Positions 1-6,409 are shown, counted from the stretch's first letter. The stretch is DNA of 7,312 bases from an uncultured Odoribacter sp. (GCA_934725835.1 CAKVCR010000142.1:1-7312); one strand, 5' to 3'. Translations and numbers: made by a program. The notes: generated from the sequence alone by a model not told the origin.

Positions 1-30
1 AGATAAAGACTTTGTTTTATATCTTCCAAA
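1..30 (-). promoter_or_regulatory. Promoter-like unit C of a tandem array (cut by window edge), probably rRNA operon
   Basis: On the minus strand, TTTG (27-30) is followed after 21 bases by TATCT (1-5), which would be the start of a TAnnTTTG -7 element whose last three bases lie outside the window. The TTTGGA context and the A-rich sequence upstream, including CTTGAAAAAAG, match unit A. It is the third and most downstream of three similar units pointing left. The rRNA assignment is inferred from stacking and A-rich upstream sequence; the 16S gene would lie beyond the left edge. Confidence 0.5.
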
Positions 31-70
31 TCTTTTCGCATCTTTTTTCAAGAAATTTTTCAGAACTTGT

Positions 71-112
71 TTTCAAAACGCTCGTCTCATCTGAGAAGCT
101 TTCGTTTTGAAA
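71..112 (-). other. Stem-loop just downstream of promoter unit B
   Basis: A perfect 10-bp inverted repeat, TTTCAAAACG at 71-80 and CGTTTTGAAA at 103-112, encloses a smaller inner repeat, TCTCA (85-89) and TGAGA (92-96). On the minus strand it begins about 8 bases after the -7 element of unit B, so it would form at the very 5' end of any transcript started there. No T-run follows on the minus strand (AACAAG comes next), so it does not look like a simple terminator. Role unknown; leader folding or processing are possible. Confidence 0.45.
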
Positions 113-150
113 GCGGGTGCGAAAGTAATGCTTTTATTTTTAACTCCAAA
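113..150 (-). promoter_or_regulatory. Promoter-like unit B of the tandem array
   Basis: On the minus strand, TTTG (147-150), 19 bases, then TACTTTCG (120-127), one base off the Bacteroides -7 consensus TAnnTTTG. It is followed by GCACCCGC (113-120), which is identical to the sequence after unit A. An A-rich stretch with several A-runs lies upstream (151-190), as expected for a strong promoter. The single mismatch and the shared flank suggest a diverged copy of unit A. Confidence 0.5.
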
Positions 151-295
151 CTTTTTGCAAAGTTTTTTTGAAGTTTCATTTCAAAGCCTTTCGCCTTACA
201 CCATCCTGAAGAACTATTGCTTTAGAAAACTCACTGTAAATCAATCCCAAAACCCCTCTCACCTCCTCCGTTGCTTTAGGTGTCATTTCCTGATT

Positions 296-335
296 GCGGG
301 TGCAAAGATACACCCTTTTATTTCCTATTTCCAAA
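296..335 (-). promoter_or_regulatory. Promoter-like unit A of the tandem array, full consensus
   Basis: On the minus strand, TTTG (332-335), a 21-base spacer, then TATCTTTG (303-310), a perfect match to the Bacteroides TAnnTTTG -7 element. GCACCCGC (296-303) follows, and A-runs lie upstream (336-380). It is the most upstream unit of the array. Transcription would run left through units B and C, and no protein gene lies between them. Confidence 0.6.
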
Positions 336-375
336 TTTTTCTGCCACTTTTTTCCAAGAAAATTGAAAGTTTTTC

Positions 376-713
376 GTAAAACATTGGTTATCAGATGCCG
401 AAAAACGGCGTTTTTTTGAGCGCTGACTGGGATGTCTGCCGGCAGAAACGCCGTTTGAACCTCTCCGGGCTGCAGAATCGGACACTTTCACGCCACAAAC
501 TCCCCGACTTCGCCCCCATTCCCATCTTCTCCCGCCTTCTCATCACCCTCAGCCGCCCCTCCCTCCTACCTCAACCCATTCCGTTCGGTTGAGCTTCGGA
601 TGAACTTCGGGTCAGAAACGGAGTAAGGCAAAAGGGGAGTAAAACATCGGCGGGACAGGAGTGAGAGCGTGTTCGGAACGCACATCATCATGAAAGGGGT
701 TTCCATATAAAGC
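376..713. other. Intergenic stretch without a convincing gene
   Basis: No coding sequence is supported here; an open frame of 65 codons at 395-592 has no recognisable product. The stretch holds a perfect 11-bp inverted repeat (403-413 with 446-456), a 12-base palindrome (TCTGCCGGCAGA, 435-446) and a C/T-rich plus strand from about 491 to 583. It separates the leftward promoter array from the end of the porin gene, which is also transcribed leftwards, so it probably serves as spacer or upstream region. Confidence 0.5.
403..456. repeat. Inverted repeat with 11-bp perfect arms
   Basis: AAACGGCGTTT at 403-413 is the exact reverse complement of AAACGCCGTTT at 446-456. The 32-base interior ends in the palindrome TCTGCCGGCAGA (435-446), which overlaps the right arm by one base. 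The left arm also contributes to a short hairpin (GCCG 397-400, CGGC 406-409) followed by a plus-strand run of seven T (411-417), which could act as a weak terminator. Nothing nearby shows which reading is right. Confidence 0.5.
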
Positions 714-714
714 A

Positions 715-748
715 AATCATCCCATACGTTTCGGTATATGGGATGATT
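715..748 (-). terminator. Terminator-like hairpin after the porin gene
   Basis: AATCATCCCATA (715-726) and TATGGGATGATT (737-748) form a perfect 12-bp stem with a 10-base loop, beginning 25 bases after the porin stop codon. The minus-strand sequence after the stem (TGCTTTATAT) is T-rich but lacks a clean T-run, so termination strength is uncertain. It could instead protect the 3' end of the mRNA. Confidence 0.6.
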
Positions 749-773
749 CAGTTGCTATATATTATATATATTA

Positions 774-1925
774 TCAGAAACTCACCTGCAAGCGTGCCTG
801 CAACAAATCGAAATCCTGTCCTCCCTTAGGAGAAGAATCGCCCACCATCATTCGCGTGTAGTTCAATTTGGCAGCAATATATTTATTGATAAAATAGTTC
901 AAACCAACCGTAATATCTGCCATGCGTCCTCCGCGTACACCGGCATCGTTGAGATTCACGTTATCATAACGCAACAGCAACTCCAGACTTTTCGGAGCCG
1001 GATTGCCCATCATTCCGGTGGACGCATTATATTTATGCTTTTCTCCCAATATCAAATAACCTGCCTGTGCGTATCCGCCCTTGCCATTAAAATTGTCCAC
1101 ACCGCTACGATTCAAGTGTGCATACAAATACTGCCCCTGAAAATACCATTTGTCATAAATGAAAATGCACTCCGCATCCAACTTCCAAGAGTTAATCACC
1201 CGGTCGACCGATGCATCCACAAATCCGTTATCGCCTTTCGACACCAGATTGGTCGGCACACCGCCGGCAAAATCCATCACATCCTTGCCATCCGCAAAAC
1301 GGGAAGCCACAGCTAAGTGCAGCACTCTTCCCTCCTTCATCCAGGGACGCCCGACAAACTTGGCAGCCACGGAATATCCCTGGTCCATCTGTCCGGATGT
1401 CTGGATATCGCCACCGCTGAACACTCCCGCCATCACGTTCATCCAATTATGGTTGTAACTATAGCTGATTCCCAGCTCCCGGCCCTGCCCCAATACGTTA
1501 TCCGCCGTAGCATTCTGCATAAAACGGAAAGCGGCAGTACCGACCCGGGCGCTTCCCCATGGTTCGTAGGCATATCCCAGGCGGAACAAGTGATTATCGA
1601 GCCTGTAGGTCACAAAAATATCTTTCATACTGACCTTCTTGTCGGCATAGCCCAATTCTATCTTCGCCTCCCAATTGTCATATATCTTCACGACCGTACC
1701 CAGACGGAGGTCGTGCACCTGAAAAGCGTTGCCCCACCCTAAGGTGTCGTTCATAAATACACCTCCGTCAAAAAACACCCTGCCAATCAAACGCCACTGC
1801 AAAGGATTTTTTTCCGACACACTCTGATTTTGCGCCATCGCAGGCTTCAATAACGTCCCTCCCGCACATAATACAGCGGTCAACAAAAAAGATAATACAT
1901 TTTTTTTGGTAATTCTTTTCATCAT
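774..1925 (-). CDS. Outer-membrane porin, phosphate-selective porin O/P family
   Basis: A 383-residue beta-barrel protein. Residues 1-31 are a signal peptide: basic start (MMKRITKK), hydrophobic core (LSFLLTAVLC), and a likely cut after AMA at 31, leaving mature QNQ. The cysteine at 20 does not sit in a good lipobox. The mature part alternates short amphipathic strands with Gly/Asn/Asp turns (for example the segments near WEAKIELGYADK and LELLLRYDNVNLND) and ends in LQARLQVSF. The terminal Phe is typical of barrels inserted by the BAM complex. The overall pattern matches the OprO/OprP-type porin family common in Bacteroides. The family forms passive channels; phosphate selectivity is known for the Pseudomonas members and cannot be assumed here. 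There are two in-frame stops in a row (TGA then TAA). The start is the first of two adjacent ATG codons. It is divergent from the MFS gene, with a promoter at 1968-1996. Confidence 0.85.
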   Translation of the reverse strand: MMKRITKKNVLSFLLTAVLCAGGTLLKPAMAQNQSVSEKNPLQWRLIGRVFFDGGVFMNDTLGWGNAFQVHDLRLGTVVKIYDNWEAKIELGYADKKVSMKDIFVTYRLDNHLFRLGYAYEPWGSARVGTAAFRFMQNATADNVLGQGRELGISYSYNHNWMNVMAGVFSGGDIQTSGQMDQGYSVAAKFVGRPWMKEGRVLHLAVASRFADGKDVMDFAGGVPTNLVSKGDNGFVDASVDRVINSWKLDAECIFIYDKWYFQGQYLYAHLNRSGVDNFNGKGGYAQAGYLILGEKHKYNASTGMMGNPAPKSLELLLRYDNVNLNDAGVRGGRMADITVGLNYFINKYIAAKLNYTRMMVGDSSPKGGQDFDLLQARLQVSF

Positions 1926-1967
1926 GATTATTCAACTTATTTTTTTCGGATGCCAAAAGTATAAAAA

Positions 1968-1996
1968 CAAAGATAATTGCACAAGACTACCACAAA
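1968..1996 (-). promoter_or_regulatory. Porin gene promoter
   Basis: On the minus strand, TTTG (1993-1996), 17 bases, then TATCTTTG (1968-1975), a perfect -7 element. The spacer is slightly shorter than the usual 19-21 bases, so the -33 assignment is tentative. The start codon lies about 42 bases downstream of the -7 element, a plausible short leader. Confidence 0.6.
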
Positions 1997-2009
1997 AGAA
2001 GTAAATCAC

Positions 2010-2017
2010 TATCTTTG
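2010..2017 (+). promoter_or_regulatory. MFS gene promoter, -7 element
   Basis: TATCTTTG is a perfect TAnnTTTG match lying 26 bases before the MFS start codon. I see no good TTTG at the right distance upstream, so the -33 half is degenerate or the promoter needs an activator. Its -33 position falls in the same 34 bases that hold the porin promoter's -33 element. Confidence 0.55.
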
Positions 2018-2043
2018 CCAACCGAATCATTATCAGTATCGCC

Positions 2044-3282
2044 ATGCCGCAATTCGGACTATTTGCACAAATAACGGCATCCTTGAGGAATAGAAATTTC
2101 CGTTTATACTTCGGTGGGATGTGCATATCGCTGGTGGGCACCTGGATGCAGCAGGTGGCCATGAGCTGGCTGGTATACCGGCTGACGGGCTCGGTGGTAT
2201 TGCTTGCCGGCACTGCTTTTATGTCGCAGATACCCGTGCTTGTACTGACACCATTCATGAGCGTATGGACCGACCGGATTGACCGCCGCAAAATTCTGTT
2301 TTTCACACAAAGTCTGTCTATGCTACAGGCCATAGTCCTGGGAGTGCTGACACTTTCGGGCCACATAGAGGTGTGGCATCTGCTGGCTCTAAGCCTTTTT
2401 ATCGGATGTGTCAATGCTTTAGACAACCCGACACGCCAGGCATTCTACCCCGGTCTGGTGAACAAAAGCGAACTAGGAAATGCCATTGCATTGAATTCCG
2501 CCGTCATCAACGGCTCGCGCCTGATCGGTCCCGCCATCGGAGGTATCCTCATAGGCATGATTGGCGAGGGATGGTGTTTCCTCATCAACGGACTGAGCTA
2601 TATCGGTGTACTGATTGCCTTAGCCATGATACGCCGTAAAGAGTTTCTACCACAAAACAGCCGAAGGAATATTGCGGCAGAAATGTATGAAGGATTCAAC
2701 TACATCCGCCGACACGATGCCATCCGCACTCTGCTGCTCACCATGTGTGCCTTCAGTTTCTTCGGACTGCCGCTGGCGACATTCATCCCCGCCTACGTCA
2801 AAGACATACTGGGAAGCGGCAGCGAACTGCTCGGCGGACTGATGACCTGCACCGGAGTCGGTTCCTTTATAGCAGCCATCTATCTTGCCGTCCGCAAAAA
2901 CAGCATCGGTCTGGAAAAATTCATAGCCATGTCCGGATTCCTGTTGGGAGCAAGCCTTTTTACTCTTGCCGTCACACAAAGCATCCCCATCGCTGCCGTC
3001 GCATGCATACCTGCCGGTTTTGCACTCATCGCCACCGCTGCCTCTATCAACACTTTGGTGCAAGAACTGACAGACGAAGACAAAAGAGGACGCGTCATGG
3101 GATATCTGGCCATGACTTTCACCGGCATCAGCCCCTTGGGAAGCGTGGTATTAGGCGCAATGGTCGACCACTGCGGACTCCCGGCAATCATCATGCTGTC
3201 CGGATGCGCCTGTATCCTCTGCTCCGCCCTATTCGCCAAAGCCTACAAACCTGCCATCGCACTCCCCATCCGGGAAAAATAA
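2044..3282 (+). CDS. MFS exporter, EntS-like MFS_3 family, 12 membrane helices
   Basis: A 412-residue inner-membrane transporter. About twelve hydrophobic helices can be traced, six before and six after a polar central loop at roughly 198-226. The N-terminus NRNFRLYFGG, then TWMQQVAMSWLVY (33-45), and DNPTRQAFYP (127-136) are hallmarks of the MFS_3 group that includes the enterobactin exporter EntS. DRIDRRK (77-83) is the family's motif A between helices 2 and 3, and DKRGRVMG (346-353) is its counterpart in the second half. Members are proton-driven exporters of siderophores, drugs or other small molecules. The substrate here is unknown and no siderophore synthesis genes are nearby. The start follows a -7 element by 26 bases with no Shine-Dalgarno, as usual in this phylum. 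Divergence from a porin hints at shared control but not a proven joint function. Confidence 0.88.
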   Translation: MPQFGLFAQITASLRNRNFRLYFGGMCISLVGTWMQQVAMSWLVYRLTGSVVLLAGTAFMSQIPVLVLTPFMSVWTDRIDRRKILFFTQSLSMLQAIVLGVLTLSGHIEVWHLLALSLFIGCVNALDNPTRQAFYPGLVNKSELGNAIALNSAVINGSRLIGPAIGGILIGMIGEGWCFLINGLSYIGVLIALAMIRRKEFLPQNSRRNIAAEMYEGFNYIRRHDAIRTLLLTMCAFSFFGLPLATFIPAYVKDILGSGSELLGGLMTCTGVGSFIAAIYLAVRKNSIGLEKFIAMSGFLLGASLFTLAVTQSIPIAAVACIPAGFALIATAASINTLVQELTDEDKRGRVMGYLAMTFTGISPLGSVVLGAMVDHCGLPAIIMLSGCACILCSALFAKAYKPAIALPIREK

Positions 3283-3344
3283 AACAATCTCCAAACAATC
3301 ATTCAGTGAAAATATCAATAAATCGGATGTTAATAACGTGACTA

Positions 3345-3376
3345 CTTGGCGGATTCATCTGTTTTTACTACATTTG
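3345..3376 (+). promoter_or_regulatory. efp promoter
   Basis: CTTG (3345-3348, one base off TTTG), 20 bases, then TACATTTG (3369-3376), a full -7 match. The efp ATG is 38 bases after the -7 element. This gives efp its own promoter, separate from the MFS gene 132 bases upstream. Confidence 0.65.
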
Positions 3377-3414
3377 CAGCCTAAAATAAAATACACATTA
3401 AAAGATTAGAATAG

Positions 3415-3981
3415 ATGGCAACAACAGCAGATTTCCGCAATGGATTATGTATTGTATTCAAAGACGATTTATATACAATCGTACAGTTCCAACATGTAAA
3501 GCCCGGTAAAGGTCCGGCGTTCGTAAGAACCAAACTGAGAAATGTGAAGACCGGAAGAATTCTGGAAAACACCTTTACTTCAGGTATCAAAATCGACACT
3601 GCACGTATCGAAAGACGTCCGTACCAGTTCTTGTACAAAGAAGGCAGCGATTATGTGATGATGCACACAGAAACTTACGAACAGATCAACATCCCCGAAG
3701 AGCTGATTAACGCTCCGCAGTTCCTGAAAGAGGGAGATGCAGTGGAAATGGTGGTGCATGCAGATACCGAGACTCCGTTGTATGTAGAATTGATGCCTAG
3801 CGTAGTTTTGGAAGTGACTTACACCGAACCGGGTCTGAAAGGCGACACAGCTTCGTCAACAGCTTTGAAAGCAGCAGAAGTTGAAACAGGAGCAAGAGTA
3901 ATGGTTCCTTTGTTTGTTGAGACAGGAGAGAAAATCCGCGTTTCAACTGCAGACGGTTCATACGTAGAGCGCGTTCGCTAA
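3415..3981 (+). CDS. efp: Elongation factor P
   Basis: 188 residues, the same length as E. coli EF-P. It binds ribosomes stalled on consecutive prolines, between the P and E sites, and promotes peptide-bond formation. The N-terminal KOW-like domain (about 1-63) carries the tip loop KPGKGPAF at 29-36, with the functional lysine at 32. Two OB-fold domains follow (about 64-125 and 126-188). The C-terminal signature is seen in KAAEVETGARVMVPLFVETG and the ending YVERVR. The tip loop reads PGKGP (30-34), a palindromic form known from EF-Ps that work with an unmodified lysine in Actinobacteria, whereas E. coli has PGKGQ and beta-lysylates it. No modification enzyme gene is visible in the window. 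Transcribed alone from its own promoter and closed by a terminator shared with rnc. Confidence 0.97.
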   Translation: MATTADFRNGLCIVFKDDLYTIVQFQHVKPGKGPAFVRTKLRNVKTGRILENTFTSGIKIDTARIERRPYQFLYKEGSDYVMMHTETYEQINIPEELINAPQFLKEGDAVEMVVHADTETPLYVELMPSVVLEVTYTEPGLKGDTASSTALKAAEVETGARVMVPLFVETGEKIRVSTADGSYVERVR

Positions 3982-4006
3982 ACCACGTTAGCAGCAGTAT
4001 AGAAAT

Positions 4007-4056
4007 AAGGCTATAAGCAAAAGATTGGTTACAATTTACAGCTTGTAGCCTTTTTT
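4007..4056 (+). terminator. Terminator between convergent efp and rnc, possibly bidirectional
   Basis: AAGGCTATAAGC (4007-4018) pairs with GCTTGTAGCCTT (4041-4052): 12 bp with one G-T wobble and a 22-base loop. A run of six T (4051-4056) follows on the plus strand, closing efp. On the minus strand the same stem is followed by TTATTTCT, and it sits about 20 bases past the rnc stop, so it may also end the acpP-fabF-rnc transcript. Confidence 0.8.
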
Positions 4057-4071
4057 GTATAAAGTGGATTG

Positions 4072-4821
4072 CTATTCCTCGACACCGACAACCGAAGATT
4101 TTTGCAGCGCATCCACCACAACTTTGGCTGCGTGCTGTTCGGCCTCCTTCTTGGAACTGCCATCTCCCCGACCTTTTTCTTCGCCTGCAACCGTCACAAT
4201 ACATGAGAAGCGATTTTGGCGTCTACGATAGACCTCCTCTGTCAGAAACAGCACTTCCGCTTTATTTTTCTGTCCCCACTCAATCAACCGACTTTTGTAA
4301 TTGGTATCGACAGCCACCAGATTTTTAATGTCAAAGAAATTCGGGAAAATGAACTTTTCTATAAAACGCTTTGTTTTTGCAAAACCCTGATCGAGGAATA
4401 TGGCTCCTACAAAGGCTTCAAATACATCTCCGTAAATATGCTTGTTATGAGAAATATCCGACTTGGCAACAACCTCTTTATCCAATCCGATATTAATGGC
4501 CAACTCGTTCAATGATTCGCGGCTCACTACTTTGGAGCGCACTCGCGTCAGGAAACCTTCGTCCTGATTCGGGAAGAATTTATATAACAACTCGGCAACT
4601 ATCGCCCCCAATACGGCATCGCCTAAAAATTCAAGACGCTCGTAATTGAGCACTCCACCTCCCGCCGTCACCTTGGATGCAGACTTGTGCAGGAGAGCGA
4701 GACGATACAGTCCCTTATTGTTTGGCACAAAGCCCAGTTGAGAAACAGACAATCCATAAAACTTGCTATTACGATGAATGCGAAGTCTTATGGATTGAAT
4801 GATTTGCCTAATCACAGCCAA
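4072..4821 (-). CDS. rnc: Ribonuclease III, non-ATG start
   Basis: Double-strand-specific endonuclease that processes rRNA precursors and structured mRNAs. The catalytic domain carries the signature ERLEFLGDAVL (61-71), giving metal ligands E64 and D68, and GDVFEAFVGA (131-140), giving D132 and E135; all four catalytic acidic residues are present. The C-terminal double-stranded RNA-binding domain spans about 174-241, with GDGSSKKEAEQHAA (219-232). At 249 residues it is somewhat longer than the 226 of E. coli because of an N-terminal extension. An in-frame TAA at 4825-4827 rules out an upstream start and no ATG occurs before the catalytic motif, so the start is TTG at 4821 or GTG at 4815 (247 residues). 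TTG leaves only 17 bases after the fabF stop, and translational coupling is likely. It is the last gene of acpP-fabF-rnc, an order familiar in Bacteroidetes. Confidence 0.95.
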   Translation of the reverse strand: MAVIRQIIQSIRLRIHRNSKFYGLSVSQLGFVPNNKGLYRLALLHKSASKVTAGGGVLNYERLEFLGDAVLGAIVAELLYKFFPNQDEGFLTRVRSKVVSRESLNELAINIGLDKEVVAKSDISHNKHIYGDVFEAFVGAIFLDQGFAKTKRFIEKFIFPNFFDIKNLVAVDTNYKSRLIEWGQKNKAEVLFLTEEVYRRRQNRFSCIVTVAGEEKGRGDGSSKKEAEQHAAKVVVDALQKSSVVGVEE

Positions 4822-4838
4822 GGGTTATTTGTATGTGA

Positions 4839-6077
4839 TTACTTTTTTATAACGATACATGCGTTATGTCCACCGAATCCGAAGGTGTTGCTCATGGCAA
4901 CTTTCACCTCACGTTTCTGGGCTTCATTAACCGTCAAATTCAATTTCGGGTCGATTTCAGGAGCCAGAGTATGGAAATTAATGGTAGGAGGAACAATATC
5001 GTTCTGTACAGCCAAAGTACATGCAATGGCTTCAATTGCCCCGGCAGCACCCAGCAGGTGACCGGTCATTGACTTGGTAGAACTGATATTCAATTCATAA
5101 GCATGTTCGCCAAAAACTCTTACAATTGCAGAGGGTTCAGAAACGTCACCCAATCCGGTAGAAGTACCGTGAACATTGATGTAATCAATATCCTCAGGTT
5201 TCATTCCTGCATCTTCAAGAGCCAACTGCATCACATCGTACGCACCATCAGGATTCGGAGCAGTCATGTGGTATGCATCGCAGTTTCCTGCACCACCTGC
5301 CAGCTCGGCATAGATACGAGCGCCACGTTTCACAGCATGTTCGTACTCTTCAAGAATCAAGCTTGCACCACCTTCGCCGATAACAAAACCATCACGGTCG
5401 GCATCAAACGGACGGGATGCAGTCTGCGGATCATCATTGCGCGTGGAAATTGCTTTCATGGCATTGAAACCGCCAACACCGGGAACGGTAACAGCAGCTT
5501 CAGAACCTCCGGCAACAATGACGTCAGCTTTCCCTAAACGGATTAAATTCAATGCGTCATAAATCGCATGTGCAGAAGAAGCACAAGCAGAAACCGTTGT
5601 ATAGTTGGGACCTTTCAGTCCGTTCTCTATAGCAATCATGGCTCCACCCATATTTGCGATCATCTTAGGAATAAAGAAAGGATTGAACCGAGGTGTACCA
5701 TCGCCCTTCGCAAAAGAGTCGCACTCTTCAAAGAAGGTCTGCAAACCACCGATTCCGGCTCCCCATATTACTCCAATCCGCTTTTTGTTTTCCTGCTCAA
5801 GATCCAAACCGGAATCCTTCAATGCCTCTCTTGCAGCAATGATACCGAATTGAGTGTAAAGATCCATTTTGCGAACTTCCTTTCTATCGAAATAGTCGGT
5901 CGGCTCGTAGTTTTTCACTTCGCAAGCAAGTTGTGTGCGGAATTTTGACGCATCGAAACGAGTAATAGGACCGGCGCCACTGACGCCCTTAATTAAGTTG
6001 TCCCAAAACTCAGGTACGCTATGGCCTAAAGGATTAATTGTTCCAAGACCTGTAATTACTACTCGTTTCAGATTCAT
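4839..6077 (-). CDS. fabF: 3-oxoacyl-[acyl-carrier-protein] synthase II (KAS II)
   Basis: 412 residues, matching the usual size of about 413. It catalyses the condensation of malonyl-ACP with a growing acyl-ACP in type II fatty acid synthesis, in the cytoplasm. The thiolase-fold Cys-His-His triad is complete: C165 in TVSACASSAH, H303 in NVHGTSTGLGD, and H340 in TKSMTGHLLGAAGA, with the conserved Lys at 335. The glycine-rich gate FGFGGHN (399-405) includes the Phe that guards the acyl pocket. The His triad rather than Cys-His-Asn separates it from FabH-type enzymes; the start MNLKRVVITGLG and the length favour FabF over FabB. It begins 16 bases after the acpP stop, so it is almost certainly cotranscribed with its carrier-protein substrate, and rnc follows after 17 bases. 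Confidence 0.97.
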   Translation of the reverse strand: MNLKRVVITGLGTINPLGHSVPEFWDNLIKGVSGAGPITRFDASKFRTQLACEVKNYEPTDYFDRKEVRKMDLYTQFGIIAAREALKDSGLDLEQENKKRIGVIWGAGIGGLQTFFEECDSFAKGDGTPRFNPFFIPKMIANMGGAMIAIENGLKGPNYTTVSACASSAHAIYDALNLIRLGKADVIVAGGSEAAVTVPGVGGFNAMKAISTRNDDPQTASRPFDADRDGFVIGEGGASLILEEYEHAVKRGARIYAELAGGAGNCDAYHMTAPNPDGAYDVMQLALEDAGMKPEDIDYINVHGTSTGLGDVSEPSAIVRVFGEHAYELNISSTKSMTGHLLGAAGAIEAIACTLAVQNDIVPPTINFHTLAPEIDPKLNLTVNEAQKREVKVAMSNTFGFGGHNACIVIKK

Positions 6078-6093
6078 ACAAATCAGTATTAAA

Positions 6094-6330
6094 TTACTTT
6101 ACGTTAGCTTCTACGTATGAGATAGCGTCACCTACAGTAACGATTTTTTCTGCCTGATCGTCCGGAATAGTAATGTTGAATTCTTTTTCCAATTCCATGA
6201 TCAGCTCAACGGTATCCAAAGAATCTGCACCTAAATCGTTTGTGAAGGTTGCTTCTGGTTTAACTTCTGATGCATCTACACCTAATTTCTCTTCAATAAT
6301 CCGTTGTACTCTTTCAGTAATGTCAGACAT
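6094..6330 (-). CDS. acpP: Acyl carrier protein
   Basis: 78 residues, the standard length of the fatty-acid synthesis carrier. The acyl chain is carried on a 4'-phosphopantetheine attached to S37 in the motif GADSLDTVEL (34-43). The protein is a four-helix bundle with a strongly acidic recognition helix after the serine (DTVELIMELEKEF), typical of primary ACPs, which helps distinguish it from polyketide or specialised carriers. The start MSDITERVQ follows an A/T-rich leader without a Shine-Dalgarno. It is the first gene of acpP-fabF-rnc and is divergent from purN. The long leader (about 75 bases from the predicted start of transcription) contains a small hairpin. Confidence 0.97.
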   Translation of the reverse strand: MSDITERVQRIIEEKLGVDASEVKPEATFTNDLGADSLDTVELIMELEKEFNITIPDDQAEKIVTVGDAISYVEANVK

Positions 6331-6370
6331 AGCTTTAAATTTTAATTAGACATTCTTATTAATTTCACTC

Positions 6371-6388
6371 TACACACTTTGATGTGTA
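6371..6388 (-). other. Small hairpin in the acpP leader
   Basis: TACACA (6371-6376) and TGTGTA (6383-6388) form a 6-bp stem with a 6-base loop, about 40 bases before the acpP start and downstream of its predicted -7 element. The stem is short and A/T-rich, so its importance is uncertain. Confidence 0.35.
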
Positions 6389-6409
6389 TAATAATCTAAA
6401 TTCAAGGGA

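Noticed and set aside
107..379. Plus-strand open frame of 90 codons
   Set aside because: It is made of Phe/Ser/Leu-rich low-complexity sequence produced by T-rich DNA upstream of leftward promoters, with no recognisable domain. The promoter pattern on the other strand explains the region better.
395..592. Plus-strand open frame of 65 codons
   Set aside because: It covers the inverted repeat and the C/T-rich tract, giving a Pro/Leu/Ser-rich peptide with no family resemblance.
1035..1742. Several plus-strand open frames opposite the porin gene
   Set aside because: They are antisense to a well-supported porin and show no coherent protein features.
1932..2426. Minus-strand frame of 164 codons overlapping the MFS start and the divergent promoters
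   Set aside because: It is antisense to the conserved N-terminus of the MFS protein and crosses both promoters; no domain is visible.
2745..3341. 198-codon plus-strand frame overlapping the 3' part of the MFS gene
   Set aside because: It lies in another frame of a clear transporter gene and yields an Arg/His-rich peptide typical of out-of-frame reading.
5103..5948. Plus-strand frames opposite fabF
   Set aside because: They are shadows of fabF, whose complete active site and length leave no doubt about the coding strand.
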